A program made the translations under genes and the position numbers. From Flagellimonas sp. S3867 (lineage in GTDB: Bacteria > Bacteroidota > Bacteroidia > Flavobacteriales > Flavobacteriaceae), in assembly GCF_014698935.1 (NCBI RefSeq), contig NZ_JACVMN010000003.1, positions 428,590 to 492,589 on the forward strand: DNA of 64,000 nucleotides. The letters are read 5' to 3'. The notes beneath the pieces are model-generated. The model was not told the origin of the DNA, did no database searches, and worked only from the letters and a program-made list of their open reading frames with translations. Shown piece by piece: positions 46,438 to 55,163 of this stretch. The first letter of the stretch is position 1; each line of letters begins with the position of its first letter.

Positions 46438-47786
46438 ATCTAAAAGATATACATAACGTCTTCTTTATTGGCATTGGAGGGATAGGTATGTCTGCATTGG
46501 CACGATATTTCGATTTTGTTGGAAAGCAAGTTATGGGATATGATAAAACACAAACTCCAATCACAGATGAACTGGTTGAAAATGGAATAGCAGTTCATTT
46601 TGAAGACGAATTGAGTTGGATTCCCGAATCTTTCAAAAACATAGAAAATACATTGGTGGTTTATACCCCTGCGGTTCCCGAGTCGCATTCACAATTACAA
46701 TTTTTTCGAAACAACGGTTTTGAGGTGAAAAAGCGTTCAGAAGTCTTGGGCATCGTTACAAAAGATACGTTCTGTTTTGCGGTAGCTGGCACTCATGGAA
46801 AGACCACGACATCCTGTATTTTGGCACATATCCTAAAAGAAACTGGAACACCGCTTACCGCATTTTTAGGTGGAATTTCAGAAGATTTTAATAGCAACTT
46901 TGTGCTTGAGGGAACCGAATATTCTGTTGTGGAAGCAGATGAGTTTGATCGTTCCTTTTTACAGTTATCACCTAATGTGGCTTGCATAACTTCGATGGAT
47001 GCCGATCATTTGGACATCTATGGAACGGATGAAGCATTGCAACAATCTTTTGTTGATTTCACTAAAAAAATAAAACCCGAAGGGGTCCTTTTCGTGAGAA
47101 ATGGGCTGCCTTTGACTGGATATACCTATGGTATCGGAGACGATGCTGACTATCGCATAGAAAATATTTCAATTGAACGTGGCACCTACGTATTTGATTT
47201 AATCACGCCTTCCGAAGTATTGAAGCAAGTTCGCTTTACCAAGCCGGGAAGGCATAATCTGCTCAATGGATTAGCTGCTTTTGCAATGGCGGTGCAAACA
47301 GGGACCCCACCCCGCCGCCTAGCTAAAGCTTTGGGGACTTTCAAGGGTGTACAACGCAGATTTTCGTACCAATTGAAAGAAAAGGATTTTGTGTTCATTG
47401 ATGATTATGCGCATCATCCTACCGAAATAAATGCAGTTCATGAAGCAATTAGGGAAATGCACCCAAATGACAAGGTGACCGTAGTTTTTCAACCGCATTT
47501 GTTTTCAAGAACAAGGGATTTTGGAGATGAATTTGCTTTGAGCCTGTCAAAATTTGACACCATCTTATTAATGGAGATTTATCCCGCGCGTGAAGAACCC
47601 ATTGAAGGAATAACATCGACTTGGTTGTTGGATAAAATCGAAAATCCCAAAAAGAAATTGATCTCAAAATCAAACCTAATAGAAGAAATAACGAATTGTA
47701 AAACTGGAGTTTTGGTAACCATGGGAGCTGGAGACATTGGATTGGAAGTGCCAAAAATCAAAAAAGAATTGGCTTATGCGAGTTAA
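46434..47786 (+). CDS. murC: UDP-MurNAc: L-alanine ligase
   Basis: 450 residues. N-terminal [15 protein letters not shown] binds the nucleotide-sugar substrate, the ATP loop is [13 protein letters not shown] (about 119-131), and [10 protein letters not shown] is typical of MurC. Overlaps murG by 4 bp and ftsQ by 11 bp. Confidence 0.95.
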   Translation: MNLKDIHNVFFIGIGGIGMSALARYFDFVGKQVMGYDKTQTPITDELVENGIAVHFEDELSWIPESFKNIENTLVVYTPAVPESHSQLQFFRNNGFEVKKRSEVLGIVTKDTFCFAVAGTHGKTTTSCILAHILKETGTPLTAFLGGISEDFNSNFVLEGTEYSVVEADEFDRSFLQLSPNVACITSMDADHLDIYGTDEALQQSFVDFTKKIKPEGVLFVRNGLPLTGYTYGIGDDADYRIENISIERGTYVFDLITPSEVLKQVRFTKPGRHNLLNGLAAFAMAVQTGTPPRRLAKALGTFKGVQRRFSYQLKEKDFVFIDDYAHHPTEINAVHEAIREMHPNDKVTVVFQPHLFSRTRDFGDEFALSLSKFDTILLMEIYPAREEPIEGITSTWLLDKIENPKKKLISKSNLIEEITNCKTGVLVTMGAGDIGLEVPKIKKELAYAS

Positions 47787-48495
47787 TTGGAATCACATCA
47801 AGTTAACGGTCTTGGGCGTGGCCGTAATCGGACTTTATGGCTTTGCTGACTACCGGAGTCAGCAGAAAAAAGTGGCGGATATCTCCATTAATTTTTTGGG
47901 AGACAACAGTTTATATTTAACTGAAGCTTCAGTTAATAAATTGTTAATACAAAATTATGGAAGCCTAAAAAATAGGCCTAAAGAACAGTTAGCTTTGAAT
48001 ACCATAGAGCAGGTAATTCTGTCCAACGATATGGTGAAAAAAGCCCAGGTCTATCTTACTATAAATGGAGAACTTATATCTAAGATTGTTCAGCGTAAAC
48101 CGATTGGGAGAATAGAAGGAGTCTCTAAATTTTATTTGGATGATATAGGAGAGCGTATGCCACTTTCCAAGAATCATTCGGCAAGAGTACCTATAATAAC
48201 AGGCGAAATCACGGGTAAAACCTTGGAAGATGCCTACACCATTCTCAATTATATAAACGAGGATGATTTTTTAAGAAAAAATGTTATTGGCATTCATATT
48301 GAGGAAGAAGGAAAATATCAGCTCAAGTTTCGATTGGAAAACTTTGTGGTGAATTTAGGAGGGGTGGAGAACCTCAATGAGAAGTTCAAAAATTTTATGG
48401 CTTTCTATGCAAAAGCAACCAAAGACAAATCTTTGGAGAAATATGCCATTGTTAGTTTAGAATTTGACAATCAAGTGGTTTGTACCAAAATTTAA
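47776..48495 (+). CDS. ftsQ: Cell division protein FtsQ-like
   Basis: 239 residues: short N-terminus, membrane helix (about 8-25, LTVLGVAVIGLYGFADY), a POTRA-like segment (about 40-110, ending KIVQRKPIGRI) and a beta domain. The start is ATG 47776; the longer frame reads through murC. The position between murC and ftsA supports the call. Confidence 0.88.
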   Translation: MRVNWNHIKLTVLGVAVIGLYGFADYRSQQKKVADISINFLGDNSLYLTEASVNKLLIQNYGSLKNRPKEQLALNTIEQVILSNDMVKKAQVYLTINGELISKIVQRKPIGRIEGVSKFYLDDIGERMPLSKNHSARVPIITGEITGKTLEDAYTILNYINEDDFLRKNVIGIHIEEEGKYQLKFRLENFVVNLGGVENLNEKFKNFMAFYAKATKDKSLEKYAIVSLEFDNQVVCTKI

Positions 48496-48498
48496 AAT

Positions 48499-49824
48499 AT
48501 GGAACAAGGTAATTATTCAGTTGGGTTGGACATTGGAACTACCAAGATCGTTGCGATCATTGGAAGGGAAAATGAATACGGCAAAATAGAGATTTTAGGA
48601 ACGGGAAAATCCAAAAGTTTGGGGGTTCACCGTGGAGTGGTCAATAATATCACCCAAACTATTTCCTCTATACAGCAAGCTGTAGAGCAGGCAGAGGTGG
48701 ATGCAGGATTAAAGATCGGCTCCGTTGTCGTGGGCATAGCAGGTCAGCATATCAGAAGTCTGCAACATAGTGATTACATAACCAGACCAAATTCTGAGGA
48801 AGTAATCAATGATGATGATTTGGAAAAATTGTGCAACCAAGTATATAAACTGGTCATGCTTCCGGGTGAAGAGATTATTCATGTTTTACCACAAGAGTAT
48901 AAAGTAGATGGTCAGTGTGAAATAAAAGAACCCAAGGGAATGTATGGCGGCAGACTGGAAGCCAATTTTCATGTTGTGGTCGGTCAGGTTTCCTCTATAA
49001 AAAATATTGGTCGATGCATCAAAAGTGCAGGACTTGATCTTGGAAATATCACACTAGAACCACTGGCATCCGCAGAAGCAGTTTTAAGCCAAGAAGAAAA
49101 AGAAGCAGGTGTTGCTTTGATAGACATAGGAGGTGGAACCACCGATTTGGCCATTTTTAAAGATGGAATAATCCGTCATACCTCTGTGATTCCATTTGGA
49201 GGAAATGTGATTACAGAAGATATAAAAGAAGGCTGCTCCATTATCGAAAAGCAAGCAGAATTGCTCAAGATAAAATTCGGTTCAGCTTGGCCAGGAGAGA
49301 ACAAGGACAATGAGATTGTTTCCATTCCCGGTTTAAGAGGCCGTGAACCAAAAGAGATAACATTAAAAAATCTGTCCAAAATAATCCACGCCCGTGTAGT
49401 TGAAATAATTGAGCAGGTATATGTTGAAATTAAGAATTACGGACACGAAGAGCAGAAGAAAAAACTGATTGCCGGAATTGTTTTAACAGGCGGCGGAAGC
49501 CAATTGAAACATTTGAAGCAATTGGTGGAATACATCACCGGGATGGATACCCGTATTGGATACCCCAACGAACATTTGGCCGGAGATTCAGATGAAGAAG
49601 TTGCCAGTCCTTTATATGCCACTGCAGTTGGACTGCTTATGAATGCTTTGGAAACAACCAACAATAATGTGCTGGAAAGTGAAATGGAGCAAGCAGAGGA
49701 AGAAATGTTGGTTGGACAAGAGAGTGTGGCCGGTAAGTCTGTAAATACACAGACAGCACCCAGAAAATCAATTTTTGATAAATGGTCTGAGAAATTGAAG
49801 GATTTCTTGGACAATGCAGAATAA
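48499..49824 (+). CDS. ftsA: Cell division protein FtsA
   Basis: 441 residues, actin-like ATPase that tethers FtsZ. Motifs are VGLDIGTTKIVAIIG (phosphate 1, about 8-22), ALIDIGGGTTDLAIF (phosphate 2) and IVLTGGGSQLKHL (adenosine). The C-terminal helix (SIFDKWSEKLKDFLDN) is amphipathic and is the expected membrane-targeting sequence. Confidence 0.95.
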   Translation: MEQGNYSVGLDIGTTKIVAIIGRENEYGKIEILGTGKSKSLGVHRGVVNNITQTISSIQQAVEQAEVDAGLKIGSVVVGIAGQHIRSLQHSDYITRPNSEEVINDDDLEKLCNQVYKLVMLPGEEIIHVLPQEYKVDGQCEIKEPKGMYGGRLEANFHVVVGQVSSIKNIGRCIKSAGLDLGNITLEPLASAEAVLSQEEKEAGVALIDIGGGTTDLAIFKDGIIRHTSVIPFGGNVITEDIKEGCSIIEKQAELLKIKFGSAWPGENKDNEIVSIPGLRGREPKEITLKNLSKIIHARVVEIIEQVYVEIKNYGHEEQKKKLIAGIVLTGGGSQLKHLKQLVEYITGMDTRIGYPNEHLAGDSDEEVASPLYATAVGLLMNALETTNNNVLESEMEQAEEEMLVGQESVAGKSVNTQTAPRKSIFDKWSEKLKDFLDNAE

Positions 49825-49854
49825 TAACCCCTAAACAACAAACAAAAAACTGTC

Positions 49855-51807
49855 ATGAGTAATAGCACCGAATTTGACAATATTGGTTTTGACCTTCCAA
49901 AGAACAAGAGCAACGTTATAAAAGTTATTGGCGTTGGCGGTGGAGGTAGCAATGCCATAAATCACATGTTCCAAGCTGGAATTAACGGAGTTGATTTTGT
50001 AATCTGCAATACAGATGCGCAGGCATTGCAGAACAGTTCCGTTCCCAACAAAATTCAATTGGGCGTTTCATTGACCGAAGGACTTGGCGCTGGAGCCAAT
50101 CCTGATGTTGGTGAACAAGCAGCACTGGAAAGTATGGAAGACATTAAGGTTATGCTGGAGCATACCACTAAAATGGTCTTTATTACCGCTGGTATGGGCG
50201 GGGGAACAGGAACTGGTGCAGCTCCCGTTATTGCCAAAGTGGCCAGGGAAATGGATGTTCTTACCGTGGGAATTGTTACTATTCCTTTTCAGTTTGAAGG
50301 AGCTATGCGAAACAAGCAGGCTCAGGCAGGTATTGAAAAATTACGGGCCAATGTAGATTCGTTAATTGTAATCAATAACAATAAGCTTCGGGAAGTATAC
50401 GGTAATTTGGGGTTCAAGGCCGGATTTTCCAAGGCAGATGAAGTATTGGCAACTGCAGCAAGGGGTATTGCAGAAGTTATAACACATCACTATACACAAA
50501 ATATTGACCTTAGAGATGCCAAAACGGTACTTTCCAATAGTGGCACTGCCATCATGGGTTCATCTACAGCATCTGGTTCAGCTAGAGCAGGTGAAGCAAT
50601 TGCCAAAGCATTGGACTCTCCATTATTGAACGATAACAAGATAAACGGAGCTAAAAATGTACTCCTGTTAATTGTATCAGGTTCCCAAGAAATCACTATT
50701 GATGAAATTGGGGAAATCAATGATTATATCCAGATAGAAGCAGGTCACGGTGCCAACATCATAATGGGTGTGGGTGAAGACGAAAACTTGGGCGATGCTA
50801 TTGCAGTTACTGTAATAGCGACGGGTTTTAATATTGATCAACAAGATGAGATCGTAAACACCGAAACCAAAAAAGTTTTTTATACCCTTGAAGATGAGCA
50901 AATTGCAGAGCAAGAATTGACCACTGAAGCTACCGCTATTCAAGATATCAAAATAGAAAAAACATCTGCGCAGCCAGAGCCAGAAGTTGTGCGTCATACC
51001 CTGGAAATGGAGGAACCAGAGGAGGTGAAACCCAAAGAACCAGAATCTGAACTTATTCCGACTACCAATTACATTAAAAACTTCAACGTTTTTTATGAAG
51101 AAGTAGTTCCTGAAAATGTGGAAGATGATTTTGTGATCATCGAGGCTAAAAGCATTTTAAATGACATTGAGGTCGTTGAGCCGGAAACAGTTTCTCCCAA
51201 TGCATCTGAAGATCAATTTGCATTGAGTTTTGATATGCCTTTAAATACGAATCAAGTAGAGGAGGAAAAAGAACATACCATCACTTTTAATTTAGATGAT
51301 AGCGTAAAGGACATCGACGTAAACGAATATGTTGAGGTTAAACCCGTCTTGGAGTATAAAAAAGAAGGAGAGACCCGTTACGACCTTGAAGAATACATGG
51401 AATTGGAAACGAAGTTGACCGGCGCTAGATCAGTGGCCGAGACCCATGAGCCCAAATTGGTAGAAGATGAACTTGTTTTTGAAAAGAAAACGATTAAAAC
51501 TGAAGCGTCTACAAAAAATGAAGATGCATCAGGAAATGTTGACCCATTCAATAGTTCTATCAGTGATTTGTTGAAAGATAGAGCTGATGAACGGAGAAAA
51601 AAGCTGAAAAATTTCAACTATAAATTTCAAAACAATAGAAACAGTATAGACGAAATCGAAAAACAACCTGCGTATAAAAGACAGGGCGTTGATTTGGATG
51701 ATACCCCACAAGAACAGAAGGTGTCCAGAACAACCTTGAGTGAGGATAGCAATGACGATTTGCAATTGCGTTCCAACAACTCCTTCTTGCACGATAATGT
51801 TGATTAG
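49855..51807 (+). CDS. ftsZ: Cell division protein FtsZ with long acidic C-terminal region
   Basis: 650 residues. The tubulin-like GTPase core (about 15-330) has VGGGGSNAINHM, the signature GMGGGTGTGAAPVIA (about 117-131), and the T7 loop NIDLRDAKTVL. After the core there are about 320 residues rich in Glu and Asp (for instance EEPEEVKPKEPESELIPTT), then basic stretches (ERRKKLKNFNYKFQ) and a polar end. E. coli FtsZ has only about 65 residues after the core, so this linker is unusually long, although long tails do occur in Bacteroidota. Confidence 0.95.
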   Translation: MSNSTEFDNIGFDLPKNKSNVIKVIGVGGGGSNAINHMFQAGINGVDFVICNTDAQALQNSSVPNKIQLGVSLTEGLGAGANPDVGEQAALESMEDIKVMLEHTTKMVFITAGMGGGTGTGAAPVIAKVAREMDVLTVGIVTIPFQFEGAMRNKQAQAGIEKLRANVDSLIVINNNKLREVYGNLGFKAGFSKADEVLATAARGIAEVITHHYTQNIDLRDAKTVLSNSGTAIMGSSTASGSARAGEAIAKALDSPLLNDNKINGAKNVLLLIVSGSQEITIDEIGEINDYIQIEAGHGANIIMGVGEDENLGDAIAVTVIATGFNIDQQDEIVNTETKKVFYTLEDEQIAEQELTTEATAIQDIKIEKTSAQPEPEVVRHTLEMEEPEEVKPKEPESELIPTTNYIKNFNVFYEEVVPENVEDDFVIIEAKSILNDIEVVEPETVSPNASEDQFALSFDMPLNTNQVEEEKEHTITFNLDDSVKDIDVNEYVEVKPVLEYKKEGETRYDLEEYMELETKLTGARSVAETHEPKLVEDELVFEKKTIKTEASTKNEDASGNVDPFNSSISDLLKDRADERRKKLKNFNYKFQNNRNSIDEIEKQPAYKRQGVDLDDTPQEQKVSRTTLSEDSNDDLQLRSNNSFLHDNVD

Positions 51808-51844
51808 TAGTGTTTAAATTGACTCCATTTTTTAATGGAAAACC

Positions 51845-51882
51845 TAAACCCGTTAGTTAAGAGACTTTCGGGTTTATTTTTT
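51845..51882 (+). terminator. Terminator of the division and cell wall cluster
   Basis: TAAACCCG (51845-51852) pairs with CGGGTTTA (51869-51876), followed by TTTTTT. It ends a long unit starting at mraZ. Confidence 0.82.
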
Positions 51883-51909
51883 ATCTTCGCAGCCCAAAAT
51901 AACGAGAAA

Positions 51910-52362
51910 ATGAGTTTGCAAGAACAAGTAATGACAGAGATGAAAACGGCTATGAAAGCCAAGGATACTGTTGCCTTGGAATCTTTGCGAGCCATTAAAT
52001 CGGCAATTTTATTGGCAAAGACCGACAAGGGCGGTGGCGGAGAGCTTTCGGAAGAAGATGAAGTGAAACTGGTTCAGAAATTGGTAAAACAGCGTAAGGA
52101 CAGTGCATCCATTTTCACAGAGCAGGGAAGAGAAGATCTCGCAGCACCCGAATTGGAGCAAGTTGCAGTAATTGAAAAGTTTTTACCCGAACAGCTCACT
52201 AAAGAAGAAATTGAAAAGGTGGTAGTGCAAACAATTGATTCCATTGGTGCATCAGGAATGCAGGATATGGGCAAGGTAATGGGCATGGTTTCCAAAGAAT
52301 TGGCTGGTCAAGCTGATGGAAAGACCATTTCTACCATTGTAAGAGCTAAATTAAGCTCGTAA
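51910..52362 (+). CDS. GatB/YqeY domain protein
   Basis: 150 residues from MSLQEQVMTEMK. The all-helical YqeY domain resembles the C-terminal tRNA-binding part of GatB: MKAKDTVALESLRAIKSAI, RKDSASIFTEQGREDLAAPE and AVIEKFLPEQL. The family's role is not established. ATG 51910 was taken because the frame before it runs through the ftsZ terminator. A TATCTTCG at 51882-51889 could be its -7 box. Confidence 0.88.
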   Translation: MSLQEQVMTEMKTAMKAKDTVALESLRAIKSAILLAKTDKGGGGELSEEDEVKLVQKLVKQRKDSASIFTEQGREDLAAPELEQVAVIEKFLPEQLTKEEIEKVVVQTIDSIGASGMQDMGKVMGMVSKELAGQADGKTISTIVRAKLSS

Positions 52363-52370
52363 TATAAAAC

Positions 52371-52444
52371 GGCCACGTAGCTCAGCTGAATAGAGCACTG
52401 GATTTCGGCTCCAGCGGTCGGGGGTTTGAATCCCTCCGTGGTCA
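52371..52444 (+). tRNA. tRNA-Arg (anticodon TCG)
   Basis: 74 nt. Acceptor stem GGCCACG (52371-52377) pairs with CGTGGTC (52437-52443) with one GU pair; discriminator A at 52444, no encoded CCA. The anticodon arm CTGGA/TCCAG encloses loop TTTCGGC, so the anticodon is TCG, reading CGA. The T arm has GGGGTTTGAATCCC. Its 3' end is the integration site of the island. Confidence 0.93.
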
Positions 52445-52446
52445 CT
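52429..52446 (+). repeat. Left attachment site core (attL) in tRNA-Arg
   Basis: AATCCCTCCGTGGTCACT covers the T-stem side and acceptor end of the tRNA plus two bases. The same 18 nt recur at 63462-63479. Confidence 0.85.
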
Positions 52447-52467
52447 GAGGATTATCATCCAAATTCG

Positions 52468-52505
52468 AAAAGTCTGTAAATCAATGGTTTACGGACTTTT
52501 TCATT
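52468..52505 (+). terminator. Terminator after tRNA-Arg, inside island end
   Basis: A 13-bp stem (52468-52480 with 52488-52500, one GU pair) has a 7-nt loop and is followed by TTTTTC. It lies on the island side of the crossover, so the element brings its own terminator for the tRNA. Confidence 0.75.
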
Positions 52506-52543
52506 TTTACCAAATCCATCTGATATCATATAAAACCATGCAA

Positions 52544-52565
52544 TTCGGTGGACGATTCGGTGCGC
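52544..52565 (+). repeat. TTCGGTG repeats, possible integrase arm sites
   Basis: TTCGGTG at 52544-52550 and TTCGGTGCGC at 52556-52565 begin 12 bp apart. TTCGGTGCGC recurs exactly at 63284-63293 near the other end of the island. Subterminal repeats of this kind could be arm-type sites bound by the integrase; no direct evidence. Confidence 0.45.
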
Positions 52566-52673
52566 TCTTTTTCATGATTCGTAAAAAGAATATCCGATAT
52601 GTGTTAAAGAACCGGAGATGGGGTTTTTAAACGGAAAGTTATTAGAAATTCAGTAACCTAAAGTTTGGAAAAA

Positions 52674-53897
52674 ATGAGAGATTCCTTTTCTACATTGTTC
52701 TACATCCGGGGCAGTAGGCTCGATAAAAATGGCATGAGCCTTATCTATTTGCGGGTCACCGTCAATGGCAAGAGGTCAGAGATGAGCCTGCAAAGAAAGG
52801 CAAGGCCCGAGAAATGGGACCCTAAAAAAGGAAGGGTCAGGGGCACGGTTCCTTCCACCCTGGAACTGAACCGGTTCCTCGATGGGACAGTATCGAGGGT
52901 CTATCAGATACAGGGGGAATTCATCTCCGATGGCATTCCCTATACCTCGGACATGGTCCTAAATGCCTTTCAGGGAAAGGGCAACGGGCAAAAAACACTT
53001 TTATCAATTTATGGCGACCATAATGAAGAACTTTCAGAATTGGTCGGAAGGGAATTCTCATCGGGGGCATACCAAAGACATCTACGGACCGCTAAACATT
53101 TACAAGCTTTCATAAAGAAAGAATATGGCTATAGTGACATCGGTGTAAAAAAGGTGGACCTGAAATTCATCAACCGTTTTGAACATTTCCTAAAGACAAC
53201 TTTGAAGGACTGTGGGCAGAACACAGTGACCAAATATGTGACGAATCTCAAGAAGATAATGCGGATATGCTATGCCAATGGTTGGATCTCAAAGGATCCC
53301 TTCTACCATTGGAAGGCCAAATGGAAAAAGGTGGATCGTGAGATCCTCAATGAACGGGAACTGAAAGCCATAATGGAAAAGGTCCTTCCTTCAAAAAGAT
53401 TGGACCAGGTGAGGGACATCTTTGTCTTTTGCTGTTTTACCGGCCTTTCCTATATCGATGTGCAAAAACTTTCGGGCAACCATATCGTGTTGGCAATGGA
53501 TGGAAAGAAATGGATAAAGATAAAGCGCACAAAGACCGATACCAAGAGCAGTGTCCCGTTGTTGCAGGTCGCCGAACAGATATTGGACAAATACAGTGTA
53601 TGCAACGGAACGGACAACACGGGCAGGCTTCTCCCTGTGGTCAGCAATGTGAAATTGAACCTTTATCTAAAGGAAATTGCGCGTCTATGCAACATTGAAA
53701 AGAGGCTCACCTTTCATTTGTCGAGGCACACTTTCGCCACGACCGTCACCCTTGCCAATGGGGTCCCCATAGAATCGGTCAGTAAAATGTTGGGGCACCA
53801 ATCTTTAAAGACCACTCAGATCTATGCCAAGGTGCTGGACAAAAAACTTATGGAGGACATGGAGCTGGTAAGGGCCAAATTCAAGATCGGGGGATGA
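52674..53897 (+). CDS. Tyrosine recombinase (integrase) of Bacteroidota type
   Basis: 407 residues from ATG 52674. It has an N-terminal arm-binding domain (about 5-100, FYIRGSRLDKNGMSLIYLRV), a SAM-like core-binding domain (about 100-205) and a catalytic domain with HLSRHTFAT (H-x-x-R), LGHQSLKTTQ and the nucleophile Tyr in IYAKV. At the first Arg position the protein has Ser (TGLSYIDV, residue 259 from this start). The same change is known in IntDOT of the conjugative transposon CTnDOT. Base composition is visibly more GC-rich than the genes further right. It likely integrated the island at tRNA-Arg. Confidence 0.92.
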   Translation: MRDSFSTLFYIRGSRLDKNGMSLIYLRVTVNGKRSEMSLQRKARPEKWDPKKGRVRGTVPSTLELNRFLDGTVSRVYQIQGEFISDGIPYTSDMVLNAFQGKGNGQKTLLSIYGDHNEELSELVGREFSSGAYQRHLRTAKHLQAFIKKEYGYSDIGVKKVDLKFINRFEHFLKTTLKDCGQNTVTKYVTNLKKIMRICYANGWISKDPFYHWKAKWKKVDREILNERELKAIMEKVLPSKRLDQVRDIFVFCCFTGLSYIDVQKLSGNHIVLAMDGKKWIKIKRTKTDTKSSVPLLQVAEQILDKYSVCNGTDNTGRLLPVVSNVKLNLYLKEIARLCNIEKRLTFHLSRHTFATTVTLANGVPIESVSKMLGHQSLKTTQIYAKVLDKKLMEDMELVRAKFKIGG

Positions 53898-53916
53898 TAT
53901 GGATACAAGATCAGCG

Positions 53917-53933
53917 AGCAAAACCGGGTTTTG
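53917..53933. other. Palindrome downstream of the integrase
   Basis: GCAAAACC (53917-53924) and GGTTTTGC (53926-53933) with one base between form a hairpin-capable palindrome. It lies between the convergent ends of the integrase and the mobilisation gene and could be a terminator, but there is no T run. Confidence 0.45.
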
Positions 53934-54006
53934 CGCTGCAAGCCCAATCTTACCAAAACAAACCTGCTGAGCTTGGTGCAAAGCTAAATCACAGTTCGTA
54001 AATTAT

Positions 54007-54552
54007 CTATAGGTTTTGAAGTGTCCGTTTATAATTCTCCAATTCCCCTTCTGTGATTTCCAACTTCAGATAGGGTTTCCCAAAAGAGGGCTTTGTCAAG
54101 CTCACATGGTCAATTACATATTGACTCTCTCTTTTGAGCATTTCCATTTTATCTGTTAGGCGCTCATATCGAATCCTGGGAACGGTTACTTCGATCTCAG
54201 GCCGTTTCTTGACTGCTTTTTGTTCAACCCTCATCGGTTTTTCATGCTTGGCCTTTTGTTCCAGTAAGGCGTTAAGAATGGCATTGGTGGGTCTTGTCTG
54301 CGTTATCTCAATATCACGGATGATGGCTATTGACGCTTCAGTACGTTTCCGGTTCTTAAGGATTTCTTGAAGAATGTTCTTTTCGAATTTTTCATTGGGA
54401 GTGAACCCGTGCCACTCAAAAAAGTCCATAATGCACGTCAATGTTTCGGTATGTGACCTGGCGATCCTCTTGGAGAAACAACGGAACCTTTTTGCGACAT
54501 TTACCTTGATGCTGATGGCTGAAAACCCATGTTCTTTTACTTTCTGGACCAT
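54007..54552 (-). CDS. BfmA/BtgA-family mobilisation protein
   Basis: 181 residues. The N-terminal part (AISIKVNVAKRFRCFSKRIA, then SHTETLTCIMDFFEWHGFTP) and the central NRKRTEASIAIIRDIEITQT match, from memory, the BfmA/BtgA group of DNA-binding mobilisation accessories found on Bacteroidota mobilisable elements. A basic C-terminal region with a coiled coil (TDKMEMLKRESQYVIDHV) follows. The partner relaxase of such systems is not in the window. Confidence 0.7.
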   Translation of the reverse strand: MVQKVKEHGFSAISIKVNVAKRFRCFSKRIARSHTETLTCIMDFFEWHGFTPNEKFEKNILQEILKNRKRTEASIAIIRDIEITQTRPTNAILNALLEQKAKHEKPMRVEQKAVKKRPEIEVTVPRIRYERLTDKMEMLKRESQYVIDHVSLTKPSFGKPYLKLEITEGELENYKRTLQNL

Positions 54553-54871
54553 TTTACAGTAACTTTTTTCAGTGTTTCAGGGTTCTTCGACAGGGTTTAC
54601 AGTAAATTCCCAATTCCACGGGAATCTTCATTTTTCCATTAACTCCTTTGTTCATAGGGTTTTGCGGAGCAAAAATATTATCGTAGCACCGGCTTGCCGT
54701 GCTACCCTCTCGCTTCTCCCAACAATCACCAAAGGTGATTTCGAAGAACCTTTTAAATTAAGGTAAAAGGCACTTTAAAAAGAGAATCGGGTTGAACGGA
54801 TTTTAAGGAATTGAATGGGAGCGTTTTACAAATAATGCATCAATCGTTTAAGATTCACGGAAATTCATCGA
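54553..54871. other. Gene-free stretch upstream of the mobilisation gene
   Basis: About 320 bp with no convincing coding frame. It holds the hairpin at 54683-54705 and a small palindrome (AATCACC-AAA-GGTGATT, 54725-54741). Upstream of a mobilisation gene this is where a transfer origin could lie. Confidence 0.4.
54683..54705. other. Hairpin, possible transfer origin
   Basis: GTAGCAC (54683-54689) and GTGCTAC (54699-54705) form a 7-bp stem; an inner GGC/GCC can extend it. It is 131 bp upstream of the BfmA/BtgA-type gene on its transcribed side. An inverted repeat beside mobilisation genes is typical of oriT, but without relaxase or nick-site data this is a guess. Confidence 0.35.
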
Positions 54872-55155
54872 TCACCTTTTGATATCCTTTAATTTTAAGT
54901 AGGCAGGCAATACTGCCTCGAAATCTTTCATAAAACCATCCGAAAATTCCATTTTCATCATTTCTCCCGAACTGTCTGAACCCGTATCTTTCTGCATCCC
55001 CATATAGCCCTCATTGCCCGTCATAGTCTTGCCGCCAGTTTTGTTCATCATACTTTTTTGCCTTGCAATTGTGCCGCGGCATCCACTGTGAAGGTCCCAT
55101 TGGTCACAATTTCTTCACCAGAATCAAGCCCATGCGTGATTTCGGTAATATTCAT
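54872..55155 (-). pseudogene. C-terminal remnant of a CusB-type RND efflux adaptor, frameshifted
   Basis: The minus strand from 55155 reads ITHGLDSGEEIVTNGTFTVD and AAAQLQGKKV, then stops at TGA (55050-55048). This is the end of a periplasmic adaptor of copper/silver RND pumps. The next frame, from 55051, continues with MMNKTGGKTMTGNEGYMGMQ and ends at 54872 with LPAYLKLKD. One extra A in the A run at the break would join them (GKKSMMN, as in homologues). Most of the gene, and the pump CusA and outer-membrane partner, are missing. The remnant starts 9 nt after the stop of the hydrolase gene, which looks like a recombination junction. Confidence 0.7.
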
Positions 55156-55163
55156 TTTATGTT

